Shown here: positions 11,965 to 25,549 of the stretch, piece after piece
Layout of the letters: the number at the start of each line of letters is the position of its first letter
Numbering within the stretch: position 1 is the stretch's first letter
Assembly (NCBI RefSeq): GCF_964340395.1
Contig: NC_135568.1
Location: 17,793,776 to 17,857,775 of the forward strand
DNA: 64,000 bases
Direction of reading: 5' to 3'
Source: Glandiceps talaboti
Lineage: Eukaryota; Hemichordata; Enteropneusta; Spengelidae
Made by a program: the position numbers and the translations under genes
Notes under the pieces: generated by a model
Told to the model about the DNA's origin: nothing
Databases searched by the model: none
The model's input: only the letters and a program-made list of their open reading frames with translations

Positions 11965-13537
11965 TTTGAGCCTTTGTAGATAAACTACGCCCCTTTCGAA
12001 CACAAACGTTATTCTTTTGTTTTTATTTTCAGTAGCGCACCACCTACAGCCAACAACTAGATATGACTTTTGTTTTTCTGCCATCGTCATAGATGTGTTG
12101 AAGTCTCCAATATGACATGCGTAGCTCAAAATTCCAGCGCTGAGAGGGGGATTTTTATTGCACTTTATTAGACAGTCTTGGACTTTGGTATGGCAATTCA
12201 AGTATTAATAACAAAAGGAAACAATCCCAGATATCAGAAGCAAACAATCTCCTCAGAGTCACTTTATCAGTAAACAGAAAGACATTGAACACAGTTAATG
12301 ACTGGACACATCTATCATTTCCATAAGTTTCCCTCTGGTAGTGCTTTAGGGTTTCATTTTCACAGAAGAATCAACAGCAGCTATCTAAACTCTGAGTATT
12401 ACTAATTTTAAATGTTTATTTCTCCATTCTATCACAATGCACTGTCTTTTGTTTGGTGTTTGTGATCTGTGTGTACATTTGTTTACAATTGTTGTTGTAT
12501 CTGTTAAAAAGATTAAAGTGACCATATGGATGAGGATTGGGTATAAATTTGGATTTTTAATTTGTATATAAAACAACTTCCTACTTCGAAAATCAATGTG
12601 AAACATATGTGAAGTCCTTGTTTGTAACTCAATAAATTTCAACCGATTAATAAATGTATAAAACGTTTGTTATTGTACGCACAATAGCAAACTTTTTACA
12701 CATTGTTTAGATTTTTGCAATATATTAAGTTACAAGCACAGACTTTGTGATGTTGTTTCACACTGATTTTTGAAGTAGGAAGTCATGATAAAATTGTTTT
12801 ATAAATTAAAAATCCAAATAAATATCCAATCCTCATCCATATGGTCACTTTAATGATTTTCTGTGTTTTTATGTATGGACAATACAGTTTTTGAAATGAT
12901 TGCATTTATTAAGTAAAGTTAACTTGACTAATGTAGTCTAGTTTCCATACTTATTCCTTAAAACACAACAGCCATTGATTGTTTAGATGGCGTTGGTAAA
13001 CAAGTTTAGGTCAAAGTCGGGTTTGAGGTAGTCTAGCTCCTGTTATCATTATGATTTACACCTCCACTCACAGTATAGTCAAAGTCGTTACTCTAGACGT
13101 CCTGAGATGCATGAGATGCAATTTAAAATTCACCCACAGCCACCCACACAGTCTTTATCATCATGTCTTTGTTAATTAATCACAACATTCTAACCAATAA
13201 CACAGTCCCACATAAGTTTAGTGTTTATGGAGGCAGTTATGTAATGTCTTAAAATATGGTATATTTGTCAGCTCAGGATGCTACTTATACACTATTTACA
13301 TCGTTATAACAGTTGGGGTTCACTGATTGGCTGAAAACTTTTTGTGATGATTGAGGGACTTTGACTAGACGTGGTTTAGATAGAAACCACATTGGCATCC
13401 AGACTAGGTTTGTGACCAATCAATATCTGTATGGAAACCAAGTTGACCTTTACCATTTCATCTACAAGTTGTGTTGGTAAGTGTAGTTGACTCAGATAAA
13501 CACATATGAGACAGTAATTAGCATATTAAAACTATCT
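11965..13537. other. Spacer between LSM5 and the oligopeptidase gene
   Basis: It holds the presumed LSM5 promoter/5' UTR (just above 11964), one palindromic MITE (12517-12849), and AT-rich sequence with TAGTCTAG-type words around 12934-13400 that may be a decayed relative of the family P elements. No coding region seen. Confidence 0.5.
12517..12849. mobile_element. Palindromic MITE family A copy 2, TTAA-flanked
   Basis: The best-preserved copy: the ends are AGTGACCATATGGATGAGG and its inverse, flanked on both sides by TTAA (12513-12516 and 12850-12853). A TTAA target fits piggyBac- or Kolobok-type transposases; the choice between them is open. The two halves pair along nearly their whole length. 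Confidence 0.85.
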
Positions 13538-13543
13538 TTTATT
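13538..13543 (-). terminator. Poly(A) signal of the oligopeptidase gene
   Basis: AATAAA on the minus strand, about 120 bp downstream of the stop codon; the likely 3' end of this transcript. Confidence 0.55.
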
Positions 13544-13660
13544 GTCCATAATTACCAACTCACTCCACAGTCAAAATGACATTTTCACTATTTACCAACA
13601 ACAATTAAATAAAAACATTTGTTTGTTTTTGGAACAAATTGAAATCTAGCTGGCGTCATA

Positions 13661-16600
13661 TTAACTCAGACCATACATCTTCAAAAGTGGCTCAGGTGAA
13701 GGGTCACGACCTCTGAACTTTTGGAAGACATTTCTTGGGTGAGCTCCACCACCCAGTGATAATACAGTGTCTCTGAATCTGAAAACAAGATGGGATATTT
13801 GAAGTGAACGAGTGCTTTAGTGTCAAATGATTTCTACAACATTCTTGCTGTCAAAATATTGCTATCAACTGTCTTTTTTCACCAGTAACTTAAAATAAAC
13901 GCATGTATGTACGGTATGTATTTCGAATATGGTATGTCTTCTTTGTGCCAGATTTGAATGAAATATTGCATGTCAGAGAAATGACATATTATGGAGATGG
14001 ATGCATGGATATACACTGCTGCCCCCCCCCCCCCCCCCCCCTTCTTGTGGACTAATAATAACAATATTACTCAAAGAGAAAGATATTGGCTGAGAATTGT
14101 ATTTGAGTATTTAGAGTTTCACAGTGAGAACATTTAGGCCAATGCAGTTTGCTACTTTGATTGTGTGTTATCAAAACTAATCAAAACATCAATGGTACTC
14201 TATATATTTCTACCTTTTTCCAACCTTGGCAACTTCTTCTCTGTTTGTGAGACCTACTTCCTGGAAAGCTTCAAAGGCATCAGCTGACATTACCTGTTGA
14301 AAAATGAAACAGAACACAAAATGAAAAATAATTCAGGAACAACTTAAAGTTTCCAAACTGTGAATATACTGCATTAATAAAACTTTTATGAAAAATAAGA
14401 AGTCAGTGATCAAAATGATGTTGATGTCTGTAAGATACAACATTCATGCCATGCTATTAGTTACCACTTAGTTTGTACTAAACTGCTGGTCTGTGCCTGC
14501 TAGTTACCACTTAGTTTGTACTAAACTGCTGGTCTGTGCCTGCTACATTACAAGATTTAGGCCATGCCTAGAACCTATGGTTGGAAGTTCACATAGATGT
14601 CATTACGTAGCTTGAAATCAAACGGACACAACTGTTTCTGCTTCTTGTGATAAGAACCATTGTTATTATGGTGATACTTGTTAATTGTTTGTACTTGATA
14701 AAATACCAGACTTTGGCTAAGAAATTTATCTTTACTAATGAATGTAACATTAGGTGGATATTCTCATAAATCAACACTAAAAGGCTGACATCATGGTTAT
14801 TTTGATACCTTTTACACCATAAAGATATTTGATTGGCTGCAACCGAATCTGGTTGGACTGTGCAGGATATTCTGCTGACATCATGCATGCTGTGATGCTG
14901 TGAGCAAATATGACTCAAATGTTCATTTTCCCTTTTACTTTCGATTTTGGTTCACATGTTATGATTTGAAGGAACAAGTCTCACCTCTGCCCATTTATAG
15001 GAATAGTATCCTGCTGAATATCCACCGGCAAATATATGTTGGAAAGAACATGGGAAACGGTCCTCCTAGTATATAGATAAGATTCAAATTATGAGTTTTA
15101 TAATCATAATAATAATTATGATAATTAAATGTATACAAATCTCGCTATGGAAGGCAAGAACATGAAATGCAGAGATTACTTCTTCAAGAGAAGTAAGTAC
15201 ATGAAACGTACATGGTTAGTGGATGAAATGTATGTGAGTTATCAAAGATTGTAATGTGGTACCCAACCAAGTGTCCAAGTTAGCATGTAAGTCTCAAACA
15301 GAGCTAAAAGTGGGAGATCAAGGTTGAATTTTGCCATTTTAAACAGATATGCTGATTGGTAGATTTGAGGGATAAAAAATATGCATAATTTAATAGGGTT
15401 GGAAATTGAATATTTAAGGTAGTTAGTACTATAGATGATACACTTAAAAATTGGCCATCGGTGAAGTTCCTACAAATCTCCCGACATTCATTAGGAGAAA
15501 ACAATGTCTACAGTGGGGACTGTGATGTACATTAGATTGTGTGGGGATGAATGCAGCCAAACACACATTTTAAAGTATACTGTACGAGTAAGTCCTCTAC
15601 ATTGGAAAATGTACAGTCCCCACCAACACCCATGTTCTGGTACTGGATGTCTACAATTACTAGTTATTTCAAACACAAATTATTGGTACTCTTGAAACCT
15701 AGCAACTGTGCAAGAGATCCACTTACCGACAATGGTTTAATGATAGTGTATTCATCAGATATTCTCTTCATAATATCCATCCAATGGTCATTACTGTCAG
15801 ATAAATTAAAATTAAAATATGAAATATTTATATAAACATTGCTTAATCTTGGTTTTACTGAGAATATGTCATCTACTTCAAAAGAAACAATAAAATGTTT
15901 AAGTAACAAAGACACAGGTGCTGAGTGTTCAATAGACACATAGTAATACAATGTGTACTGTTAAGTGATATCTCAAGTATAATCATACAATTAAGCTGGC
16001 CATCTATAAAGTTCATAACAATGTCTACTCACAAAATAAAGTGATGTTAGTTGATTCCATTGCAGGAGAAATTGGACACTGCCTATACAGTGCTGGGTTT
16101 AATGATAGCCAAATCTTGTTGTGGGTCAAAATGGCATTTCTTGTGAGTCACCACACAGTAAGAGATAGGGGAACACCACATTTTGGTGCATCACTAGAAA
16201 TTGTGTGTGTGAGTGGCACATCAAATTGGCTTAGAGCACACTGCTGGTGATAAGTTTGAGTGATATTGAGTTGTGTGTGTCAGAGGTTGGGCTTATACCT
16301 GGACAGAGACAAGCATGAACAGACGAATGAACAGACAAGAGTCATTACAATAGTCCCTCAGGGTGGTGGTGGTAATATGTGTGTTGACATGGTTCATTGG
16401 AATTGAGTAATGGGTGTTGGAAATAGGGCTGTACCGACACAAGCACTTACAAACAAACAAATGGATATGGGCAATTCAAATAGCGCCCTCAGGGTTGTGA
16501 TAATACAGATGTTGACAGGTTTGGCTGAAATGGAGTTTTTCCATCAGAAATATGGCTATACAGCTAAAATGATGTAGGCTTGGCATTTCACTCATGGGAC

Positions 16601-18531
16601 ATTACGTTTTTGAAACAGAGCGAGACATATTTCAACTCTAGACTAACAATAACAGAGACACAATAAACACAGCAGGATCCTTTGCCCAATCACATTGAAT
16701 GCTGATATTAAGCATTGCTATTCTTTCGCACTGCAGTAAAAACATTACACATGGACTTGATGATTTTAATGGCTGCAATTGTCTATTTTCATTTTTACTA
16801 ACATTTTAACTTGACTACTTCTACATCTCCACAGTGCACGGCACCTAACATGTAATTATTTCATTGGCATTAGAAGTTGTCTGCAGGTGTGTATTAAATG
16901 TCATGTTACTTGAGTGAAACACCACGTCTACATCATTTTAGCTGTAAGTGGACAAACACATGCATGCTTGAAGAACAGACACAGGTCATTGAACTAGTTC
17001 CTCTCAGGGTGGTGCCTATAGAGGGCTAACAAGAGATCACAATACAAACTTACCTAGTATGTAACTCCATATCTAGAGCACCAAAATATAATTGTCTCAG
17101 CATTTGCAAACCTGCGTTATATTTTCGTGCTGAAAATAAAAATGATTGGAAATATTTATTTCTTTGCAACAGTAATCATGCAAGCTGTACTGCAATTTTA
17201 ATACACTGGGCTGAGAGTGAAAGTATATCATATTTTGTTGTGGATATTTCAAATTGGACAATTTGCAATTTTAGCACTCTCATGCAAGGAAATCATTACA
17301 GGACATCACACCCTTTTAACCCAGTAGTGGGGTTCGTGAGCTAGGGGTCCACCACTTATGACATCAACTGTACCAACAATGATATCAAATACTTTTACTG
17401 CCATCACAGGTATGTATCAACTGTACATGTCATATAGTATGACGAAAGCTATGGTGGATACCTGTGGTGGATACCTGTGGTGGATAAACTTTGGTGCAAT
17501 ACGAAGTTTAACCCATTAACTTGAACTGTAATATAAGTCTAGTTCCTATACGACATGTTACAATTACTACCATCATCTCCACTCATGTATAGGGAAGGTC
17601 CTTATTCTAACACAGAAATCTGTGCTACCCCTGCTGGGCAAAGGGTAAATGACGCATGTCATCTATCACAAATTGACAGGCAGAACGCCACCTCTCAAGT
17701 TTGAAACTAAAATGACGCGGCGACACGATAACGTCATCATGTTTATAGGAATGTAGTCAGGGGTGGCACAGATTTCTGTGTCAAAATAACAACTTTCCCT
17801 ATACATGAGTGTAGATGATGTAGTAATCGTAACACGTTGTTTAGGAACTAAACTAACTTTAATAGTACACTTCATTTCATGCAATTTTTTCACTGCTTTT
17901 TCTTCTTTTCACAAAACTCAGTTTTTGTAAGTGTCACTTAATTTAAAGCAAAAAAATTGCTCATGGACTCTCTGTGTAATGTATTGTATGTCACCTTCCA
18001 TTTTTACCTTTGACAAGTTGTTCAAACAAATGCTTTGGTAATGGTTCCCCTGTTTGGTAATGTCCACTAATGGTTGCCATGGTAACTTCATCATAGACCC
18101 AATTTTCCATGAACTGAGAAGGTAGTTCAACTGCATCCCATTCAATATTGTTAATACCAGCAGCGTCAGCATAGTTTACAGTTGTCAGCATGTGTTGTAA
18201 GCCATGGCCAAACTGAAATAGTGAAGATTGTATTAATGAGAAATGATGAACTTATACACGAAGGGATTTATGGAAAGATGAATGGATATACCGGTATTGA
18301 TTGATGGATGGAAACACAGAGATATATTAACAGATTGGAAGGATGTACAAATGGATGGATGAATACCATAGCTGGAATGTAAGAACTCTGACAGAATGTA
18401 ATACAAATATAAAATACACCATAACATTACTATACTAGGTACATTACGGTACAATGTTTCAACTTCTCTAAATGCCACATAATAATGTACATGTAATACC
18501 AAGTCCAAGTAAGCCATGGACACATACAAAC

Positions 18532-18580
<49 letters not shown>

Positions 18581-21500
18581 AAGCAAACAGACATACAAAC
18601 AGACAGACAATCTAACAGAAACACAGACAGTTAGATAGCAGACAGACAGACTGGCTGACAGACAGACTGGCTGACAGGTGGACAGACGGACAGTGACAGC
18701 AAGACAGACACAGACATACAGACAGACATTGGTATTTCATTTATTTTAATTTCCCCTACTGTAGCTAAGAATACAGACTAAAATGACTGCACTACCTACC
18801 TCATGGAACAATGTTTCAACTTCTCTAAATGTCATCAATGATGGTTTGTCTTTAACTGGAGGACTTTGATTACATATCAGGTAAGCCACTGGTTTCCTTC
18901 CTAGTAATTCACTCTTTCCTAGTAAACAAAATCACACAAGTTTCTTGCATTACCAGTAAGTAGAATATGAATGACAAGAAATGAGTATTTTTTATTTTTT
19001 TTAAATGAATGAAACAACTGTACTAAAAATATGAAACAGCTGTGGGAATGAATGCTCATGAACTCTCGGTTCACAGTTACAAGTGAAAATTTCTACCCAC
19101 AGACTCGAACCATTTCTTGGAATAGAATCCCAAATTTTAGTTGACATCTCGTTAAGAGTGTCAGGGGGTGTACTACAATGGACTATTGTTACATGTCTTT
19201 TTACATTTGTAAATAAATCTGTGTTAACTTTGTAATTCAATAAAGTGTACAAAAAATTCAAAATTGATGTGGTACATTTAATTGACCACACTAATTTTTA
19301 CCCAAAGCTGTGTCCATCCATGCACCTCCTCGTTTCTCAGCAGGCCTACTATATGGATCCAGGAAAAAAGATGCAATATGTTCTCCTGAAGATTGGAATA
19401 AAAGAATAGAAAGTCAGACCCTCTTAAAAAGTACCATAAACATATAGACATTTTTTTGGTGACTAGAAACTTTGATATTTCATGACATTCAACAATCTGA
19501 TTAAAAATCTGATGTGCTGAATACAGCTTAATTTCTTTATTTACCTCTATTTCCATTGTTTTGTTTATTATCACTTATTTTTGATTTTGACATTTCCCCC
19601 CCAAAAAAATACAACTGCCGACATCAAACCTTGAATGAATGGAACCTGTCGCAAACAAGGAAAGTGAACAAATGAATTGGATTAATAACACTTAGTACAG
19701 CATGTTAAGACTTGTATTACACACCAATGGTTTCATAAGAAGAGTATTATGTCCTCTGTACTTGTACATGTATATGTACATGAAATGCCAGGGGAACTTC
19801 AAATTTGTGAAGGTGAGCCATTATATGAAATCACCATAAAACTGTTCTCATCAAGTGATGGAATGTAATACAAGTCTCTGTGCCAAGTGTTATTAATCCA
19901 ATTCAGTTCTTTACTTCATTGTTTGTAACATGTTCTGATTGTTCACAGTCTGATGTCAGCAGTTGTAAAAAACAAGGCCAGGGTTTCAATCCCAGGTTCT
20001 TACATTAGTTGTCTCTCATAACTGGAACCGTGAGTATTATTAAGTTTTTGTTATCGACCAACTTTTTCTTAAGTCTTTTCCAATTTTGTCAGACAACTGA
20101 TTTTCACACCTACTAAAGTCATTGTTTGAAGGTGACGTTCCCACTTTTTCAGAGAGGATGTCAAAAAAGGAGAAAATGTGTTCCAATTTTTCCTACATCA
20201 GAAACACAATTCACATGCCATCATCTTCTTAGATATTATTCCCCAATATTTTTCTTTGCTCTGAGGAAAATACGAGTGACCTAAGGGGTCTTGTCACTAT
20301 GAGTCATGAGACGAGTAGTAACAAACCCTTTAGTCATGAGTATTTTTGGCTGAATGAAAAAAATATTGGACAATAGTATATATTGTACTTCCTCAAGCAT
20401 AATTTATGTAAAAAAACCAGGAAAAATAATGACAATTTGTAATGTTTTGACTTATACAAATTGTATATACTTTTCAAACATCACAAACCCAGTGATGTGA
20501 ACAATGGTTGTTGTGGCATAGAATGACAAGGGCATATACTCCATATTTTCTGTTCAATGACAATAACTTGATTGGCTAAGTGCATGGTATATATAAATGA
20601 TTGTTCTTCTCCATTGTTTACATGGTATATTCTCTATAAAGACAAGTCAAGTATAGCTCAATAATCCCCTTCTGATTTGCTGGACTGGTAACAGTGTCCT
20701 TTGACATTGAGCTAACCTAGTGCTAACCTAGTGCAAACCTAGTGCTAACCTAGTGTGACCTAGTACTAACATAGTGCTAACACAGTGCTAACCTAGTGCT
20801 AACCTAGTGTAACCTAGTGCTAACCGAGTGTGACCTAGTACTAACCTAGTGCTAACCTCGTGTGACCTAGTACTAACCTAGTGCTAACCCCGTGTGACCT
20901 AGTACAAACCTAGTGCTAACCTAGTGCTAACCTATAGTGCTAACCTAGTGCTAACCTAGGGCTAACATAGTGCTAACCTAGTGCTAACCTATACTGCTAA
21001 CCTAGTACTAACCTAGTGCTAACCTAGTGTGACCTAGTACTTAGTACTAACCTAGTGTGACCCTAGTGCAAACCTAGTGCTGACCTAGTGCTAACATAGT
21101 GCTGATATAACATACCTGATCAATTTTTTTATTTATTTATTTATTTATTTATTTTTGTTTTGTTTCTTGCTTTTTCATTTCTACATATATGTATTCAGAA
21201 AGACACTATAAACTTTTACAATATAGATGGTAATGTAATGTCAGTAAAATAGACTAAGATTCCAGTCTCATTGTAAAGTTATTGTCTTAAATCAACTATA
21301 ATATCTTTGACTGGTATACAATACCAATCTTTGTTGTCTGGTCCTGTATGTACATTTATACATGTACTGTATGTTACAATGTCAATCTACAGGCTACATG
21401 GAATCACAGACTGTCTATGACTGAGTACATGATCACGATCATGCCATATACGATATGTTAGTGTTACTATCTCAAGACACTCTCCACAACATATTGGTAT

Positions 21501-22075
21501 TGAGATTGTAAGCGTATTGACATAGTATCACCAACACATGTCTCTGGACTATGTTTTTCCCTTACATCCCTTTATACTTGTTAAGTTTGCTTTGGAAAAA
21601 TTCTGCAGTAAATTTTAGCACACCTCTTGATAAGATGTCGAAGTGAGCACTCACGGGGCTATAACAACACTAATTACAAAATTTTTGAAAATCTACCACA
21701 TTATTCTGTACACTGGGGAACTTGCCATGGTTTGAGCATACAAAACAGGCTGAATTGTGGGATATCTCACTCACTGTGGAGTTGTGTAGAGTATTCTAAT
21801 GCATTTACACCCATTCATCATACACACCTAGGTATCCATATTTCAGTTGTTCATTTACAGCAATACTTTATTTTTCCACAGTAACATCAAAGCAAATACC
21901 ATTTATACTGAAAAACTTTATTTCAAATAAGATACAAACACAAACACAAACACAAACACAAACACAAACACAAACACAAACACAAACACAAACACAAACA
22001 CAAACACAAACAAAAAATGTAATACACCCACCAAATATCATGGCAATTGGCCCTGCAGTTTTTGAATTTAAGTTG

Positions 22076-22118
<43 letters not shown>

Positions 22119-23042
22119 TTTCACATGCCTATAGCACTACTGAACCTTATCAGTTCAGTTGTGTTAAAAATTGCCAAATTCTACATATACATTGGTAGGT
22201 TTCTGTCATACAAACAAAATTCATGCAGGCAAAGTTATGAATATAGGTCAAAGGTTACATATCAAGGTCAAGGGTCATTCACTTTACAAAGCTCTTACCT
22301 TGTTCATTCTTAATATCAAAGAATTTAACATGTTCATGCCAGACTTCAACTTTGCTGTCAGCTGGCTGTAAAATATAAAATAGTGAAATCATGTTATGCA
22401 AATGAATATTCATGGGCTCTGAGCTCAAATGAAAATTTGTACTCACAGTGTCAAAAAAAACTTTTAAGTTAGCAAATCCCAAAATTTCCAAGCAAATTCA
22501 GGACTGTTTCCAAAACTCTCAGCTCTATTATGAATGTCCCTTCTCACATTTTAAGACACAGCAGTGTAAAGATCTGAGAGGTTGAAAAACACTCCTGTGT
22601 TGATGCTGACATTTTGGGATTTTTGACTTTTTCAGCAGGGATATAACATTAGTATAAAGATGTAGAATATTGGCTGCCAGTCAGTTGAAAGATGTACAAT
22701 GTTGACTGCCAGTCAGTTGAAAGTCTTTGTATCATGGACAAATACAGAGAGTTTAGGCCAAAAAATGTTTAAAACCCTGATGAAACTTTGATAATATCTA
22801 TTTTGGTCAGGTTCCCCCATTTTATGAAGAATTCAAGCTAACTTTCTTAGAGTCTTGGATGAAAACAATATCTCACAATAAATTTGACTGTACAACTTGA
22901 TATTTACATTTAATCATTAACTGACATCTCACACTACTGGAGAGTTATTTGTTCACTTAGTTGTTCACCAAAGTCTATGGTGTGCTTTAACCATGCAGTG
23001 CTACTGAAAAGAACATTGCTCTGGAAATTGGCGCTATAGAAA

Positions 23043-23100
<58 letters not shown>

Positions 23101-25512
23101 AGAGAATAAATATACTGAAAAATCCAATTTCTAATAATTACTTTTTTCTCACATATTACATGAGTATTGGGGATTTATTATGTAATTTTTATTGATAAAA
23201 CAATTTTATCATGGCTTCCTACTTGAAAAATCAATGTGAAACAAAACAGTGTTGTCGATGACCGAGTGGTTAAACCACTTGCCTCTTACCACTACGGTCG
23301 GGGTTCGAACCCCATTCAGGGTTCGATTAAATTTACCACGCTGTAAATAAGAAGAGTGTCGTTCAGTTTGACTCTACCGAACAGCGCAGGTTTTCCTAGG
23401 GTACTCCAGTTTCCTCCTGCATTAACACTGAACCCATGAGGGATATACTTCAAGAACTATATGAAGTATATACAGATTATTTTACATATGCCAAGTTTGT
23501 AAATTGTAATAGTATGTACAATAGCAAACTTTGTACACATTAATTGTTTTTTTATAGCTTTTTGCAATGTATTAAGTTACAAATACAGACTTAGTCAATC
23601 AATGTTAATTCACATTGATTTTTTAAGTAGGAAGCCATGATAAAATTGTTTTATAAAATTAAAAATCCAAAATAAATACTCAATCTTCATCCATATGACC
23701 ACTTTAAAGACGTAATTTATTTGAATTCTCACTTACCTGAATTGTAATACCAAATAGAAAGGAACTCAAATTAAAAAGTCCTTGCAACACTTTATCCAGA
23801 GGGAAATATGGCCTCAGTTCCTCTTCACTAAAACTGAAACAGTCAAATTGAGCACACATGTATGGATGAGATGAATAGTGAACACGGAATATGATATTTA
23901 TAACCAGTGAGAAGTAGCATAAACAAACAGAACTTGCTTACAAGACAGGAAAAGTAAACAAATGAATTGGATTTATTTAATAAAACTGGTTGTAAACCAG
24001 AAGAAAATGCTCATGACTGTAGAACAGTGGATGGACTGTACAACACCCCGGTATGTACATATTTGTATTCAAGCTAGGGAGTCAGAGTTAAAGACAAGAA
24101 TAGGGTGAGCCCCCTATGATTTGAATTTTGAAGTGTCAACTGTTTTACACCTAGCCTAATTTGTGCTTATAATAATAATATATTACCTACACCTGATTAA
24201 AGACATTACAGGCAAATCAATTACAAGATTGAACATAAGATGAAATATAACAAACTAAAAGACATCACTTTTACTTACTTGAAAAGACTTTCTCGTTGTC
24301 TTTCTGCCCAATATGATAGATCCCACTGAGCCAGGTCACCATGGAAACCATGGCTACTAGCAAATGACTTCAGTTCTTCTATCTCCCTAAAATTTGATTG
24401 AAAGAAACTGTTACGTTCGTTATGATTTAAACAACAAATGTTATTATGCTCACGTATCTATTAATGTCACATGTACTGAATAGTGGGCCAATCTGTTGTC
24501 AAAGACTGAAGTGTACAGTCAAAAATTTCGGGTAAAATTTTCAAGTTTGTGTTTGGAATAAAAGTTCAATTGAATACTATGGTTTGCCAACACAAATGAA
24601 TTTCTATTTGAAGACAACAAATTTTAGTTTAGTATTTAAAAGGTTTTACCCTCATGTTTAATATTTCACCAACACAGATATATATAATTAAGTATTAGAA
24701 AGATAGGGTGTCAATGCCTTACCTTTCAGCAGCTACTTTACTTTTCTTTTTCAAACTATGAATCAATGACATCACTTCCTGTACATCTTTAGCCATCTTA
24801 GATTTTAGTGACTTAGCAGCATGGTTCTGAAATCCCAAAATTTCTGCATTTTCTTGTCTGAAAAACAATATGATTTAAGACCTTGTAAAACCTGTCAATT
24901 TGGTTGAGATATTTTTTAAACCCCAAACTGTACACAACATGTTAAAGACATATGTATATCAAAACTGCCAAGTTAGGTAGTTCAGTCAGTGTCAAGTTTC
25001 TCCATCTCCAATCTAATATGGACAGACGCCCCCAACGTCAAGACAAGGTAAACTTTTGTTTGTTACAAACTGCAAATCTTACCTTAAATGTCTTATACTT
25101 TCAATAATATCACTATTATTATGTGTATCCTTTGATGCCTTGCTAATAAAAGCTCTGTACAACTTCTCCCTTAACTCTCTTTGTTTACTGTGCTTCATAA
25201 ATGGTTCATAACATGGCATGTCTAGAGTTAGTTTCCATGGACCTTCAGATGTATTTATCGGTACACTGTAACACAAAGTGAAACATCAAAGGTGCATGTG
25301 TTTGACAAGGTAAGACTTCTTGACATCACATTCCAACCATTGGTGGCACTCTACTTTATAACTCCACCACCAGTATTCCACCAGCTAGGTATAAAGACAC
25401 ATCAATGCCATTTTGTTTAAATTTCTCACTGCCATACACATAAATTAATGTGGTTCTTTATTTTCTTAAATCAACTTCATAACTTTCTTTAAACATACAT
25501 ACACACACACAT

Positions 25513-25549
<37 letters not shown>

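Noticed and set aside
13021-13440. Another family P element around TAGTCTAG words
   Set aside because: Only short words match; no convincing pair of inverted ends could be aligned by eye.
23251-23325. Functional tRNA gene
   Set aside because: A and B boxes are good, but the 5' and 3' acceptor halves do not pair and the sequence continues into a SINE body.
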